This document shows positions 8,299-16,160 of a stretch of DNA of 40,000 nt, in pieces; within the stretch, counting starts at the first letter, position 1, and each line of letters starts with the position of its first letter. A program made the translations under genes and the position numbers. The DNA is from an uncultured Amylibacter sp. (lineage in GTDB: Bacteria; Pseudomonadota; Alphaproteobacteria; Rhodobacterales; Rhodobacteraceae). The stretch is taken from NCBI GenBank assembly GCA_905182285.1, contig CAJJAY010000020.1:1-40000 (forward strand). The letters run 5' to 3'. The notes under the pieces were generated by a model that worked only from the letters and a program-made list of their open reading frames with translations, did not search any database and had not been told where the DNA came from.

Positions 8299-9510
8299 TT
8301 AGTTATAAAGATCCTTCTTCACTCGTGAGATCCCCACCAACATTAATAATGATGATATAATAAAAAATGTTGATATACCAACGTATTGAAGATTTAATGA
8401 AATATCAAAATCAAGTAATATACCTGTAAGTGCAGGACCAATAGCAGAGCCAAGCACCATTGCTGCTGCTGCTGCTGCTTTAATTGATCCAAGGTGTTTA
8501 GTGCCAAAAAACTCAGCCCAAAATGCGTTTGGCAAGGTAGTATTAGCTCCAGATGTTATTCCTAAAAATATGAAGCCTAATAATGCAGAATACAATGTCT
8601 CACCAAAGGCAAATAATATAAATGCAATAATCATTGGCAATTGAAAATATGGAATTAACTTTGCAGTTCCAAACTTATCTAATAAAATACCAGATAAAAT
8701 CATCATGCAAATTGCAACCCCAGTATAAATTGGAAACATTGAAACTAAACTTAAATGTTCCCACCCCTTAATTTCCGAGAAGTGTACCTGTTGAAAAAAG
8801 AATGCTGTGTTAAATGCAGATTGGCCAATTACAGCAGGCATCATAAACCAGAACAAAGGGTGTGATATAGTTTTTTTTCGTGTCCAATGAAGTTTATTCA
8901 TACCCCATGATTGGTCTTCGGCATCAATAGATTGTGGGCTACGTTCTTGACGTAATAGCCATATTAAAATTGGAATTGAGAAAAGAGTAACTAGAGCAGC
9001 AATTATCCAAATTTTCTGCCAAGAAAAATATATTAAAGCAGATACAAGAAATAAAGGAATAAGAGCTTCACCAAATGAAAATCCAAGATTTGAAATTGAT
9101 AGAGCTTTTCCACGGTTGTTGACAAACCAACGTGACATTGCAACTGCAGCTATGTGAGTAGACATGCCCTGTCCAGTTAATCTCAGGCAAAATATTACCA
9201 CTGGAAGCAAAGCAACTACGGGATTGAATGCCATAAAGAGACATGAAGTAGAAAGTGCACATAAAACCATTGGCCCAAGCTTTCTAACACGCATAATATC
9301 TGTGAGACCGCCGGCCCAAATCATAACAATGGCAGATGCAAAAGTCCCAAATCCATATATTAAACCCCAATCACCATGGGATAAATTAAATGTATTCCTG
9401 ATTTCACCTGAAAATATTGAAATAAAATATGTTTGTCCAAAACTTGACATAAACGTTAACAACGTTCCAGCTGCTAGCCACCGGCTATTCTTTAATATAA
9501 ATTGAAACAT
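8299..9510 (-). CDS. MFS transporter
   Basis: 403 residues with about twelve hydrophobic helices. The segment after helix 2 (AGGLTDIMRVRKLGP) corresponds to MFS motif A, and a Trp/charged cytoplasmic loop in mid-protein (RQERSPQSIDAEDQSWGMNKLHWTRKK) separates the halves. A run of seven alanines (SIKAAAAAAAMVLG) sits in a late helix. Substrate unknown. It lies 113 bases downstream of the CoA-binding gene on the same strand, so it may be the tail of the methanethiol oxidase operon, but this is inference. GAG lies about 8 bases before the ATG. Confidence 0.87.
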   Translation of the reverse strand: MFQFILKNSRWLAAGTLLTFMSSFGQTYFISIFSGEIRNTFNLSHGDWGLIYGFGTFASAIVMIWAGGLTDIMRVRKLGPMVLCALSTSCLFMAFNPVVALLPVVIFCLRLTGQGMSTHIAAVAMSRWFVNNRGKALSISNLGFSFGEALIPLFLVSALIYFSWQKIWIIAALVTLFSIPILIWLLRQERSPQSIDAEDQSWGMNKLHWTRKKTISHPLFWFMMPAVIGQSAFNTAFFFQQVHFSEIKGWEHLSLVSMFPIYTGVAICMMILSGILLDKFGTAKLIPYFQLPMIIAFILFAFGETLYSALLGFIFLGITSGANTTLPNAFWAEFFGTKHLGSIKAAAAAAMVLGSAIGPALTGILLDFDISLNLQYVGISTFFIISSLLMLVGISRVKKDLYN

Positions 9511-9623
9511 TTTTTATCTCATCAGTTGTCTTACATTGGGCAACAAATAGCTACATGTAAAGAAACTAGATTTTTTGAAGAAACTTTGTTTAAATAGCTA
9601 ACTTAACAGATCTATTGATCATG

Positions 9624-10088
9624 TTAAATTTTAAGATCTAGTCGAGGCTTCCAGAAAGGTCTAAAAAGTTCAATTTTTGGGCATCGGTTCATAACAACTT
9701 TTAAGCCAGCATTTTCAGCTAATTTTGCTGCTTTATCATCATAGACGTCTATTTGCCCCCAAAGAACTTTGGCTCCAATAAATATTGCCTGTTCTGCAAA
9801 TCCATAAAATTCTTCTTTTGGTCTGAATACTTCTACCATATCAACTTGTTGATCAATTTCTGCAAGTGAATGGTATACTTTTATCCCACGAATTTCATGG
9901 AGATTAGGATTAGGATTTACTGGTAGCATTGTATATCCAGTTTCATGGAGTACGCGTAATACGCCATAGCTGAATTTAGTCTTATCCGCGCTGGCACCAA
10001 CTAACGCAATTGTTTTTACAGAACTTAAAATATCAGCAAGATATTTTGGATCGTAGTCATAGATATGGTTAACTTCTGCATCAGGCAT
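9624..10088 (-). CDS. CoA-binding domain protein (CoA_binding_2 / YccU-like)
   Basis: 154 residues, the whole length being a Rossmann-like CoA-binding domain. It has the nucleotide loop in TIALVGASADKTKFSYGV, LPVNPN followed by VYHSLAEI, VDMVEVFRP, and the late NRCPKIE motif in which the Cys is conserved. The family is related to the CoA-binding part of succinyl-CoA synthetase, and its biological role is unknown. It starts 2 bases after the ferredoxin stop, and its ribosome site (AAGGAAG) lies inside the ferredoxin end, so it is the third gene of the methanethiol oxidase operon. This context suggests a role in sulfur or C1 metabolism, which is unproven. Confidence 0.88.
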   Translation of the reverse strand: MPDAEVNHIYDYDPKYLADILSSVKTIALVGASADKTKFSYGVLRVLHETGYTMLPVNPNPNLHEIRGIKVYHSLAEIDQQVDMVEVFRPKEEFYGFAEQAIFIGAKVLWGQIDVYDDKAAKLAENAGLKVVMNRCPKIELFRPFWKPRLDLKI

Positions 10089-10090
10089 TA

Positions 10091-10450
10091 TTATACTTCC
10101 TTTGGTGTCGCTATATCTGCTTTAAGTTCATGAGGTTTTAATGGGTCAAGAAATGGATTACGGTATAAATTACCATGACTTTCAACACCAATTTCTATTG
10201 TAATATCAGTAAGTGGTCTAGCCACACACAAGATGATATAACCGTCGTTAATTTGACGATTATTTAAAGCAACTTGGCGATTTTGATCAACTTTACCAGA
10301 AATTAATTTAGCTGCACACGTAATGCATCCCCCATATTTGCAACCAAATGGAAGATCTACGCCTTGATCACGTAGTGTCTCTAAGATTGGGCGTTTAGAA
10401 TTAACTTCAAAAGTCTCTCCATCACGATTTGCAATTGTAATAGTTCTCAT
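10091..10450 (-). CDS. [2Fe-2S] ferredoxin, plant type
   Basis: 119 residues. The cluster ligands are visible as Cys37-x4-Cys42-x2-Cys45 and Cys75 (FGCKYGGCITCAAKL ... ILCVARP), the standard plant/adrenodoxin-like binding pattern. The fold covers about residues 1-90, followed by a 28-residue tail (NLYRNPFLDPLKPHELKAD) not typical of small ferredoxins. It carries single electrons in the cytoplasm. Its ATG overlaps the stop of the oxidase gene (ATGA, 10447-10450), so the two are translationally coupled. The partner reductase is not in the window. The tail may be a docking element (inference). Confidence 0.92.
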   Translation of the reverse strand: MRTITIANRDGETFEVNSKRPILETLRDQGVDLPFGCKYGGCITCAAKLISGKVDQNRQVALNNRQINDGYIILCVARPLTDITIEIGVESHGNLYRNPFLDPLKPHELKADIATPKEV

Positions 10451-11796
10451 AACCAGATGTCACTTGTACAATCACCACCAGGGTATCGCGCTTCGTGACA
10501 TCTGCTTGGCCCATTTGGCTCTTTTCCAAAATCCACTATGAAGTCTTCATTTAATGACATCCCACCATTTATAGGATCACAATCAATCATAACCATGACG
10601 CCTCCTTGTTCACGAATTTCAGGATAAAACTGATTATCCCAGGTGGAAAATAGTGATGTGGTGACATATAGCCTTTTCCCATCCAAAGAAAGTTGGAACA
10701 TTTGAGGGCCTCCAGCCATTTTTACACCATTCACAATAGGTGCCTTACCTAACAATCCACCCATCCAAACTTGGCCGGTGAGAATAGGATTATGTGGATC
10801 TGAAATATCATATTGCCTCATATCGCCATGCAACCAGTTGTTGAGATAAAGATACTTATCATCCATTGAAATTAGAATTGCTGACATTACACCTGGAACA
10901 GGTAATGGCCATTCAGGATGTGGTTCATTTGCTACATCTATAATTTTTTCCCACTGCCATTTACCAGCATTATCCTTCCACCAATGAATAACATTTGAGC
11001 TAAGTGCTGCGCCACAAAAACCATGACTACTATCTGGATCATGATGAAACTTAACTTCAAGAGGAAGTAATCCATCTTCTCCCAGGTACATGGTTTCTAT
11101 TGGTTCTTTTTTTTCAAAATCCCAAAAGTGAATTTCACGGCCATATTTAAGATGTCCAACTTCTTCTAGATCAAAACCTGGCATAAATGTATTTGGAGCG
11201 GCCCACTCGGAACTAACCATAATATTGTGACGTGGCTGATACCAGAAGTCATACCCAAATTTAATATCACCCATTGAGTTTTCCCAACGGCCTTCAATTT
11301 CAAAATCTTTATTTAAATGTAAGTAGCCGCCTGGTGCTTCACCTTTAGCGTCACCAAGCATTGAAATAATTATTTCTGAACCAAGGCAATGAACTGTGTG
11401 CGGTCCAGATAAGTTGGTTTTTGATTTAATATCTGCACCGCTAATTACCTTGTGCAAAGAGGGAGCTCGTGGATTAGTTGCGGTATCTACGATGTGAATA
11501 TTATTAGATCGAACACCTGGGAGTAATAAATATTTTCGCGACATTGATCCATCATCAAAACATGATGAACAAGCATTCCACCCCATATGATGGAGTTCAT
11601 CACCAATTCCGGGCATTTCAAGTCTATGAATGACCTGACTGTATGTTTCACTATGAGGATCTATGTCAACGGTCGCTAAATAATCTGGTTTTTGAATTCC
11701 AGTGCCTGTATAAATTGCAATCGTATAAAGTAATTTTTCACGAGGGGCTTTAATTGCTTCGGATGGGCTTGAATATCCAGGACCGCAACATTCCAT
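10447..11796 (-). CDS. mtoX: Methanethiol oxidase / selenium-binding protein SBP56 family
   Basis: 449 residues matching the SBP56 family from end to end: the start CCGPGYSSPSEAIKAPRE, the HHMGWNACSSC motif, GPHTVHCLG, YQPRHNIMVSSEW, KFHHDP, NWLHGDMRQYDISDP, and the invariant end YPGGDCTSDIWL. The bacterial and human proteins oxidise methanethiol with O2 to formaldehyde, H2S and H2O2, using Cu in characterised cases. The motif histidines and the Cys pair needed for this are present. No signal peptide is seen, unlike the periplasmic Hyphomicrobium enzyme, so it is probably cytoplasmic. It heads a three-gene operon with a ferredoxin and a CoA-binding protein. AGAGGA precedes the ATG. Methanethiol would come from DMSP or methionine breakdown (inference). 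Confidence 0.9.
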   Translation of the reverse strand: MECCGPGYSSPSEAIKAPREKLLYTIAIYTGTGIQKPDYLATVDIDPHSETYSQVIHRLEMPGIGDELHHMGWNACSSCFDDGSMSRKYLLLPGVRSNNIHIVDTATNPRAPSLHKVISGADIKSKTNLSGPHTVHCLGSEIIISMLGDAKGEAPGGYLHLNKDFEIEGRWENSMGDIKFGYDFWYQPRHNIMVSSEWAAPNTFMPGFDLEEVGHLKYGREIHFWDFEKKEPIETMYLGEDGLLPLEVKFHHDPDSSHGFCGAALSSNVIHWWKDNAGKWQWEKIIDVANEPHPEWPLPVPGVMSAILISMDDKYLYLNNWLHGDMRQYDISDPHNPILTGQVWMGGLLGKAPIVNGVKMAGGPQMFQLSLDGKRLYVTTSLFSTWDNQFYPEIREQGGVMVMIDCDPINGGMSLNEDFIVDFGKEPNGPSRCHEARYPGGDCTSDIWL

Positions 11797-12059
11797 TTTA
11801 TTAATTCCTCTTTTTATTTAAACATTAATCAAGCTCTAACTTCAATCGGGCTTCAATTTAATACTTTTGAATATGTTTCTTTAGCTTGCAAGTTTTTTAT
11901 CTCAGGATGATGATCTTTACTTAACTAAATATTTCCTAGTTATAATATAATTACGAGTAACTTATACAGTATGAGATAATCATAATTTGTACTAAATTTT
12001 TTAATTAACTAGTCCAAATAGACTAAATTATGATTTCTTTTATCAGATATTATAGAGCT
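11797..12059. other. Intergenic region upstream of mtoX (263 bp), no gene seen
   Basis: AT-rich, without a convincing open frame. It must contain the promoter of the mtoX operon (minus strand) and the 3' end of the nuclease-like gene. I cannot pick out a reliable -35/-10 pair or terminator. Confidence 0.5.
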
Positions 12060-12461
12060 CTAATATTTTTTCATTATATCAAATTTTTTCCAAACTTTAC
12101 ATGAGGAATTTTGCATCATGAATTGTCCAAAATCATTTCCATTTATTGAACAATACCCAACAAACCTATCATAAGTTTTAGCACCTGTTAATTCACAATT
12201 TGCGATCTCACCGACAAATTGTACTGCTATTTCTGTTGCATATTTACCTTTGTCAGTATTTTTTTCAGGACAATTTAGTGCAGCCAACCTAATTGGTATT
12301 GCACCTATTATTATTGTATCTCCATCACGTACATGTGTGATAATTCCAGTTAAAATACTTGATTTTGACAGCTGTAAAGTTTTTATATTATTATTGGCAA
12401 AAGCGTGAAAAGCTACAAACATAAAAAACGTTATTAATTTGATTTTAACAATTAAATTCAT
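12060..12461 (-). CDS. Thermonuclease-like (SNase fold) exported protein, short and probably altered
   Basis: 133 residues. An N-terminal signal peptide (LITFFMFVAFHAFA) is followed by an SNase domain: GIITHVRDGDTIII, PIRLAALNCPE, then TYDRFVGYC. Compared with staphylococcal nuclease, Arg35, Glu43 and Arg87 have counterparts, but the Ca-ligand Asp40 is Asn. The chain stops at KKFDIMKKY, about 25-30 residues before the usual helical end. It may be a member of the pseudo-nuclease branch common in Alphaproteobacteria. ATG 12461 is chosen over 12473 because it forms an ATGA overlap with the upstream editing gene and has GGATAG before it. Activity as a nuclease is doubtful. Confidence 0.75.
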   Translation of the reverse strand: MNLIVKIKLITFFMFVAFHAFANNNIKTLQLSKSSILTGIITHVRDGDTIIIGAIPIRLAALNCPEKNTDKGKYATEIAVQFVGEIANCELTGAKTYDRFVGYCSINGNDFGQFMMQNSSCKVWKKFDIMKKY

Positions 12462-12994
12462 AAATCTATCCATTCAAAATTTACGCCAATTTTTGAAAAA
12501 AACTTTTCCAAATTTTCTATTGTCATCTCTATTGTTCGGTCATTTACGAGTGGGTGTACATATATAACAATTTTATTCCTTAATGCTTTATCCATAAACA
12601 ATGAGACATTATTATTTACACCATTGATCATTGATAATGGAGTTACGGCACCTGGCCGTACTCCTAAATTTTGCATTAACCTTTCAGGAGATCCAAAAGA
12701 TAAATTACTAAAGTTTAAATTTTTACTAAGTCTTTTTAAGTCTATAGCTTGGTCTTGTTCTGCGACTAATAAAATGTTCTTTTTTTTCTTATCTCGTAAA
12801 TATAAATTTTTGACATGCCCCCCACCATTTTGAGTGGATATGAAGATACCCTCTACTTTTTTAGAGTCTTCAACGGTTCTTAGTGGAACATGTTCAAATA
12901 AGTTATAGGATATTGACCATCGTTTGAGTGTTTCTAGAAGTGCATCCGATGAAACTGGCAAGCTGTCTTGAAATTTTGATGACGCATCTACCAT
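12458..12994 (-). CDS. Prolyl-tRNA editing domain protein (ProXp-ala / YbaK-PrdX family)
   Basis: 178 residues of the bacterial ProRS INS-like editing domain, standing alone. Signature segments are FEHVPLRTVEDS, the GGHVKNLYLRDKK motif, and SFGSPERLMQNLGVRPGAVTPLSMIN. Such proteins hydrolyse Ala (or other wrongly attached amino acids) from tRNA-Pro in trans and so keep translation accurate. Family proteins of this branch (PrdX/ProXp-ala) have about this length. Alphaproteobacterial ProRS often lacks the built-in editing domain, which fits a separate factor. It is the first gene of a pair with the nuclease-like gene (ATGA overlap) and is divergent from the GNAT gene. AGGAC precedes the ATG. 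Confidence 0.9.
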   Translation of the reverse strand: MVDASSKFQDSLPVSSDALLETLKRWSISYNLFEHVPLRTVEDSKKVEGIFISTQNGGGHVKNLYLRDKKKKNILLVAEQDQAIDLKRLSKNLNFSNLSFGSPERLMQNLGVRPGAVTPLSMINGVNNNVSLFMDKALRNKIVIYVHPLVNDRTIEMTIENLEKFFSKIGVNFEWIDL

Positions 12995-13084
12995 CTTTTT
13001 TGTCCTGTATTTAGTTTAGCTGCTTTATAATATTGAAGTTATATTATAAAAAAATAGGATCAATTATAAAATCGTAGGATTAAA

Positions 13085-13519
13085 ATGGTAATAGATATAA
13101 AATTTACTCAAAATGATAGAGAAATGCTGTCATGCTTGAGCCTGCGTAGAACTGTTTTTATTGAAGAACAAAATGTGCCTGAAAATGAAGAGGTTGATGG
13201 AGATGATCCTAATTGTGACCATATTCTTTTAACTATTTCTGATGATCCAGTGGGAGCGGCTAGACTTAAATATTATGATAATTTTGTAAAAGTTCAAAGA
13301 GTTTGCGTTCTGAAAAATTATAGAGGGCAGGGTATTGGTTCTAATATCATAAATTTTATAATTAAACATATTGAGAAAAATGATATTCGTAATTCAGTTC
13401 GTTTAGGTTCACAAATTCATGCGCTAGAATTTTACAAAGGGCTTGGCTTTGTTGAATTTGGCGAGGAGTATTTAGATGCAGGTATTTTGCATAAAGATAT
13501 GGAATACCAAATTAAATAA
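13085..13519 (+). CDS. GNAT family N-acetyltransferase
   Basis: 144 residues. The N-terminal LRRTVFIEEQNVPENEEVDGDD is typical of the YjcF/ElaA-like GNAT branch. The acetyl-CoA loop is V-L-K-N-Y-R-G-Q-G-I-G (motif A, about residues 78-90), and the end has ALEFYKGLGFVEFGEEYLDAGILHKDM. It would transfer an acetyl group from acetyl-CoA to a small amine or protein N-terminus, with the substrate unknown. AGGA lies before the ATG. The 90-base gap to the divergent editing gene must hold both promoters. It ends 20 bases before the convergent demethylase gene, with no clear hairpin between them. Confidence 0.88.
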   Translation: MVIDIKFTQNDREMLSCLSLRRTVFIEEQNVPENEEVDGDDPNCDHILLTISDDPVGAARLKYYDNFVKVQRVCVLKNYRGQGIGSNIINFIIKHIEKNDIRNSVRLGSQIHALEFYKGLGFVEFGEEYLDAGILHKDMEYQIK

Positions 13520-13539
13520 TCTCTGATTTTTGATTTAGC

Positions 13540-15975
13540 TTAACTTTTAATAATATCAAAATTTGGATCATATGGGCAGGATTCAATTATTTTCGCACTA
13601 ATTTTTTCACCAAGCATGTCTACAAAAACTTCAGAGCCAATCGAGGAATATTCTGATTTAATAAAGGCGTATGCAATATTTTTATTTATTCTATGACCCC
13701 AATCGCCTGATGTGATGGTTCCAATGACTTTATTTTTAATCGACAGTGTTGCCCCACCTTGTGCTGGTGCATTTTTTTTGTTGATTTCTAAAGTAATTAA
13801 TTTGTTTAAACATTCTTTTGATTGGCGGAAATTTAAAGCTTCTTTTCCTATGAATTCATTTTTATTTATATTTACGAACTTATTCAAACCTGTTTCAAAT
13901 GGATCAAATTCAGTTAAAATATCTGTTTTCCAATGGAGAAATCCTTTTTCTAACCTCATTGAGTCAACTGCTCTTGCACCAAAAAGTTTTATGTTAAATC
14001 CAAGGCCGGCTTCCTGGATAGCTAAATATGCGGCATAAAGAGATGCGTTAGGAATATGTATTTCATAAGCGAGCTCACCAGAAAAACTTACACCCATTAC
14101 TGTAGCTGGGGCTATGCCAATAAAGCATTCACGAAGGCTAAGCCAAGGAAAAGCATCTTTAGACCAATCGCCACGGGAACAAGCTGAAAGTACTTTACGG
14201 GCATTTGGCCCGGCTAATACAAGTATTGTAAGGTCATTAGTTAAGCTCTTTAATTGGACATCTTCATTTGGGCTTAAGTGCTGTCTTAGCCAATCCATGT
14301 CGTGATATTCACTTGCGGCAGCTGACCCATACCAAACTCTCGCAGGTCCTCGGTCACTTTGTGGAAGATTTGCAATAGTCGCTTCACCTTTTAACATGCC
14401 ATGATGATTAAGAAAGTATCCTAAGCCAACTTTACCAGTTTGTTTTTTAATATTGCCACAAAAAATTCTATCTAAAAAATTATGTCGATCTGAACCAGTT
14501 ATTTCAATACGGTTAAAGCCATTAACTTCACATAGCCCAACGTTTTCTTGCACATTTTTGACTTCGCTTGCGATTAGATCAAAAGTTTCATCAAATTTGA
14601 ATCCAAGCGTAGTTTTGAAATCTTTTGTAGGCTTTATGTATTCTACACGTTCCCACCCATTCACAACTGTAAATTCAGCACCTTGTTCAGCAAAGATTGG
14701 TGTCAGCGGTGTGGTTTTTGCATTTCGTCCTGCCGGCCTATGTTCATGTGGAAAATGAAATCGAAATTCGTTCTGATAGTCTTCAATTGCTTTAAGCGCG
14801 GTTAATTCAACGTTCGTATGTCCAGCAAAGCGTCGAGGATCAATGCACCAAGTATCATAGCAAGCTTCACCATGAACAATTTGTTGAGCTAAAAGCCAAC
14901 CATGACCGCCTCCTTCACCTAAGCCGGCACGTAACCCGATAATACAAAATGCATTACGCTTGCCAGGTATTGCGCCAACTAAAGGTGCCCCATCTATTGT
15001 GTAGGTAATGGGGCCATTAACAATAGTATGTATGCCTACTTCCATGAGCGCAGGCATTCGATCAAATGCGCCTTCTAATACATCTGTGACGCGGTCTAAA
15101 TCATCTGGACAAAGGGCATTCACAAAATTTGGATCAATGCCATCCATTCCCCAAGTTTTACAATTTTGTTCATAAAAACCTAAAAGCAGACCGTTTTTTT
15201 CTTGGCGACAATAATAGTCTGAGATTGGGCAGCGAAGTAAAGGCATGCGATGTTGGGCTTCTTTTATTTCTGGAATATCTTCAGTTAAAAAATATTGATG
15301 TTCCATAGAAATAACTGGATGGTGCACGCCCATCATTGAGCCAACTTCGTTTACTCTGTATCCACATGCATTAACAACAATATCACAATCAATATCTCCA
15401 TGTTCAGTATGCACAGTCCAGGTGTCATCCAATCTTTGTGTTAAAGCTGTTACAGGAGTGTTTCTATATACTTTTGCACCGGCATTACGTGCACGCCTTG
15501 CCAAAGCTTGGCAAAGTTGAGCTGGATCAATGTCACCATCTGATGGATCCCAGAGCCCTCCAAGTAAATTATTAGTGGATATAAGTGGATGGCGTTTGGC
15601 GCATTCATTTGCATCAATAACTTCAAAATTTACATCCATACCTTTGGCCATGCTGGCAAAATGTCGATAACCATCCATTTGTGCTTCTGTATTAGCTAAT
15701 CGTATGCCACCATCTCCATAATGATAATTAATTGGATATTCTGGATCATTAGCTAATTCTTTGTACAAATTTATTGAGTGAGATTTTAAACCAACCATAG
15801 TTTGGTTCATTCCAAAATTAGTAACTTGTGCAGCGGAATGCCATGTTGTTCCGCTTGTCAGTTCATTACGTTCCAATAGAACCACATCACTCCAGCCTTC
15901 TTGAGTAAGATGATAAAGTGTTGAACATCCAGCAATACCACCACCAATTACAACTACTTTAGTACGTGATTTCAT
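13540..15975 (-). CDS. FAD-dependent dimethylglycine/sarcosine dehydrogenase-like protein with GcvT domain
   Basis: 811 residues. Domains in order are an FAD-binding DAO domain (about 7-370; dinucleotide loop VVIGGGIAGCSTL, and TTWHSAAQ with His46 where DMGDH/SARDH carry covalent flavin), a linker FAO_M domain (about 375-430), then GcvT (about 435-700) and GcvT C-terminal barrel domains (about 715-800). Family members oxidatively N-demethylate dimethylglycine, sarcosine or relatives and pass the C1 unit to tetrahydrofolate in the GcvT part. The exact substrate is not determined by sequence alone. GGAGAA precedes the ATG. It is divergent from the MttB-like methyltransferase gene, suggesting one pathway for methylated amines such as glycine betaine or trimethylamine. 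Confidence 0.92.
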   Translation of the reverse strand: MKSRTKVVVIGGGIAGCSTLYHLTQEGWSDVVLLERNELTSGTTWHSAAQVTNFGMNQTMVGLKSHSINLYKELANDPEYPINYHYGDGGIRLANTEAQMDGYRHFASMAKGMDVNFEVIDANECAKRHPLISTNNLLGGLWDPSDGDIDPAQLCQALARRARNAGAKVYRNTPVTALTQRLDDTWTVHTEHGDIDCDIVVNACGYRVNEVGSMMGVHHPVISMEHQYFLTEDIPEIKEAQHRMPLLRCPISDYYCRQEKNGLLLGFYEQNCKTWGMDGIDPNFVNALCPDDLDRVTDVLEGAFDRMPALMEVGIHTIVNGPITYTIDGAPLVGAIPGKRNAFCIIGLRAGLGEGGGHGWLLAQQIVHGEACYDTWCIDPRRFAGHTNVELTALKAIEDYQNEFRFHFPHEHRPAGRNAKTTPLTPIFAEQGAEFTVVNGWERVEYIKPTKDFKTTLGFKFDETFDLIASEVKNVQENVGLCEVNGFNRIEITGSDRHNFLDRIFCGNIKKQTGKVGLGYFLNHHGMLKGEATIANLPQSDRGPARVWYGSAAASEYHDMDWLRQHLSPNEDVQLKSLTNDLTILVLAGPNARKVLSACSRGDWSKDAFPWLSLRECFIGIAPATVMGVSFSGELAYEIHIPNASLYAAYLAIQEAGLGFNIKLFGARAVDSMRLEKGFLHWKTDILTEFDPFETGLNKFVNINKNEFIGKEALNFRQSKECLNKLITLEINKKNAPAQGGATLSIKNKVIGTITSGDWGHRINKNIAYAFIKSEYSSIGSEVFVDMLGEKISAKIIESCPYDPNFDIIKS

Positions 15976-16160
15976 ATTTAGTTCTCCGAAGTTATTGTAA
16001 ATGATTTAATTATATTGGAAATATCTGCAAGATTAGGCCACTTATTATAATATTATGATAAGTTATTTACTATTTTTTCGAAATAAATTTAATTCACTAA
16101 CGTTTAAAGCAATAGATATGAAAGTTTTTAATAATAATTCCTAATATAAGGTTTTTTATA
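15976..16160. promoter_or_regulatory. Divergent promoter region, demethylase / MttB-like pair, with near-palindrome
   Basis: This 185-base gap separates two divergent catabolic genes. A 22-bp near-palindrome at 16041-16062 (arms CTTAT.ATAAT and ATTAT.ATAAG, one mismatched pair) lies near the middle and could be a regulator site. The DNA is very AT-rich, so a chance palindrome is possible. No reliable -35/-10 pair was assigned. Confidence 0.4.

Noticed and set aside
8461-8477. GCT repeat
   Set aside because: It encodes the Ala run in a helix of the MFS protein on the minus strand; no reason to see a separate function.
9164-9505. Plus-strand open frame of 113 codons
   Set aside because: Antisense shadow of the MFS gene; composition not protein-like.
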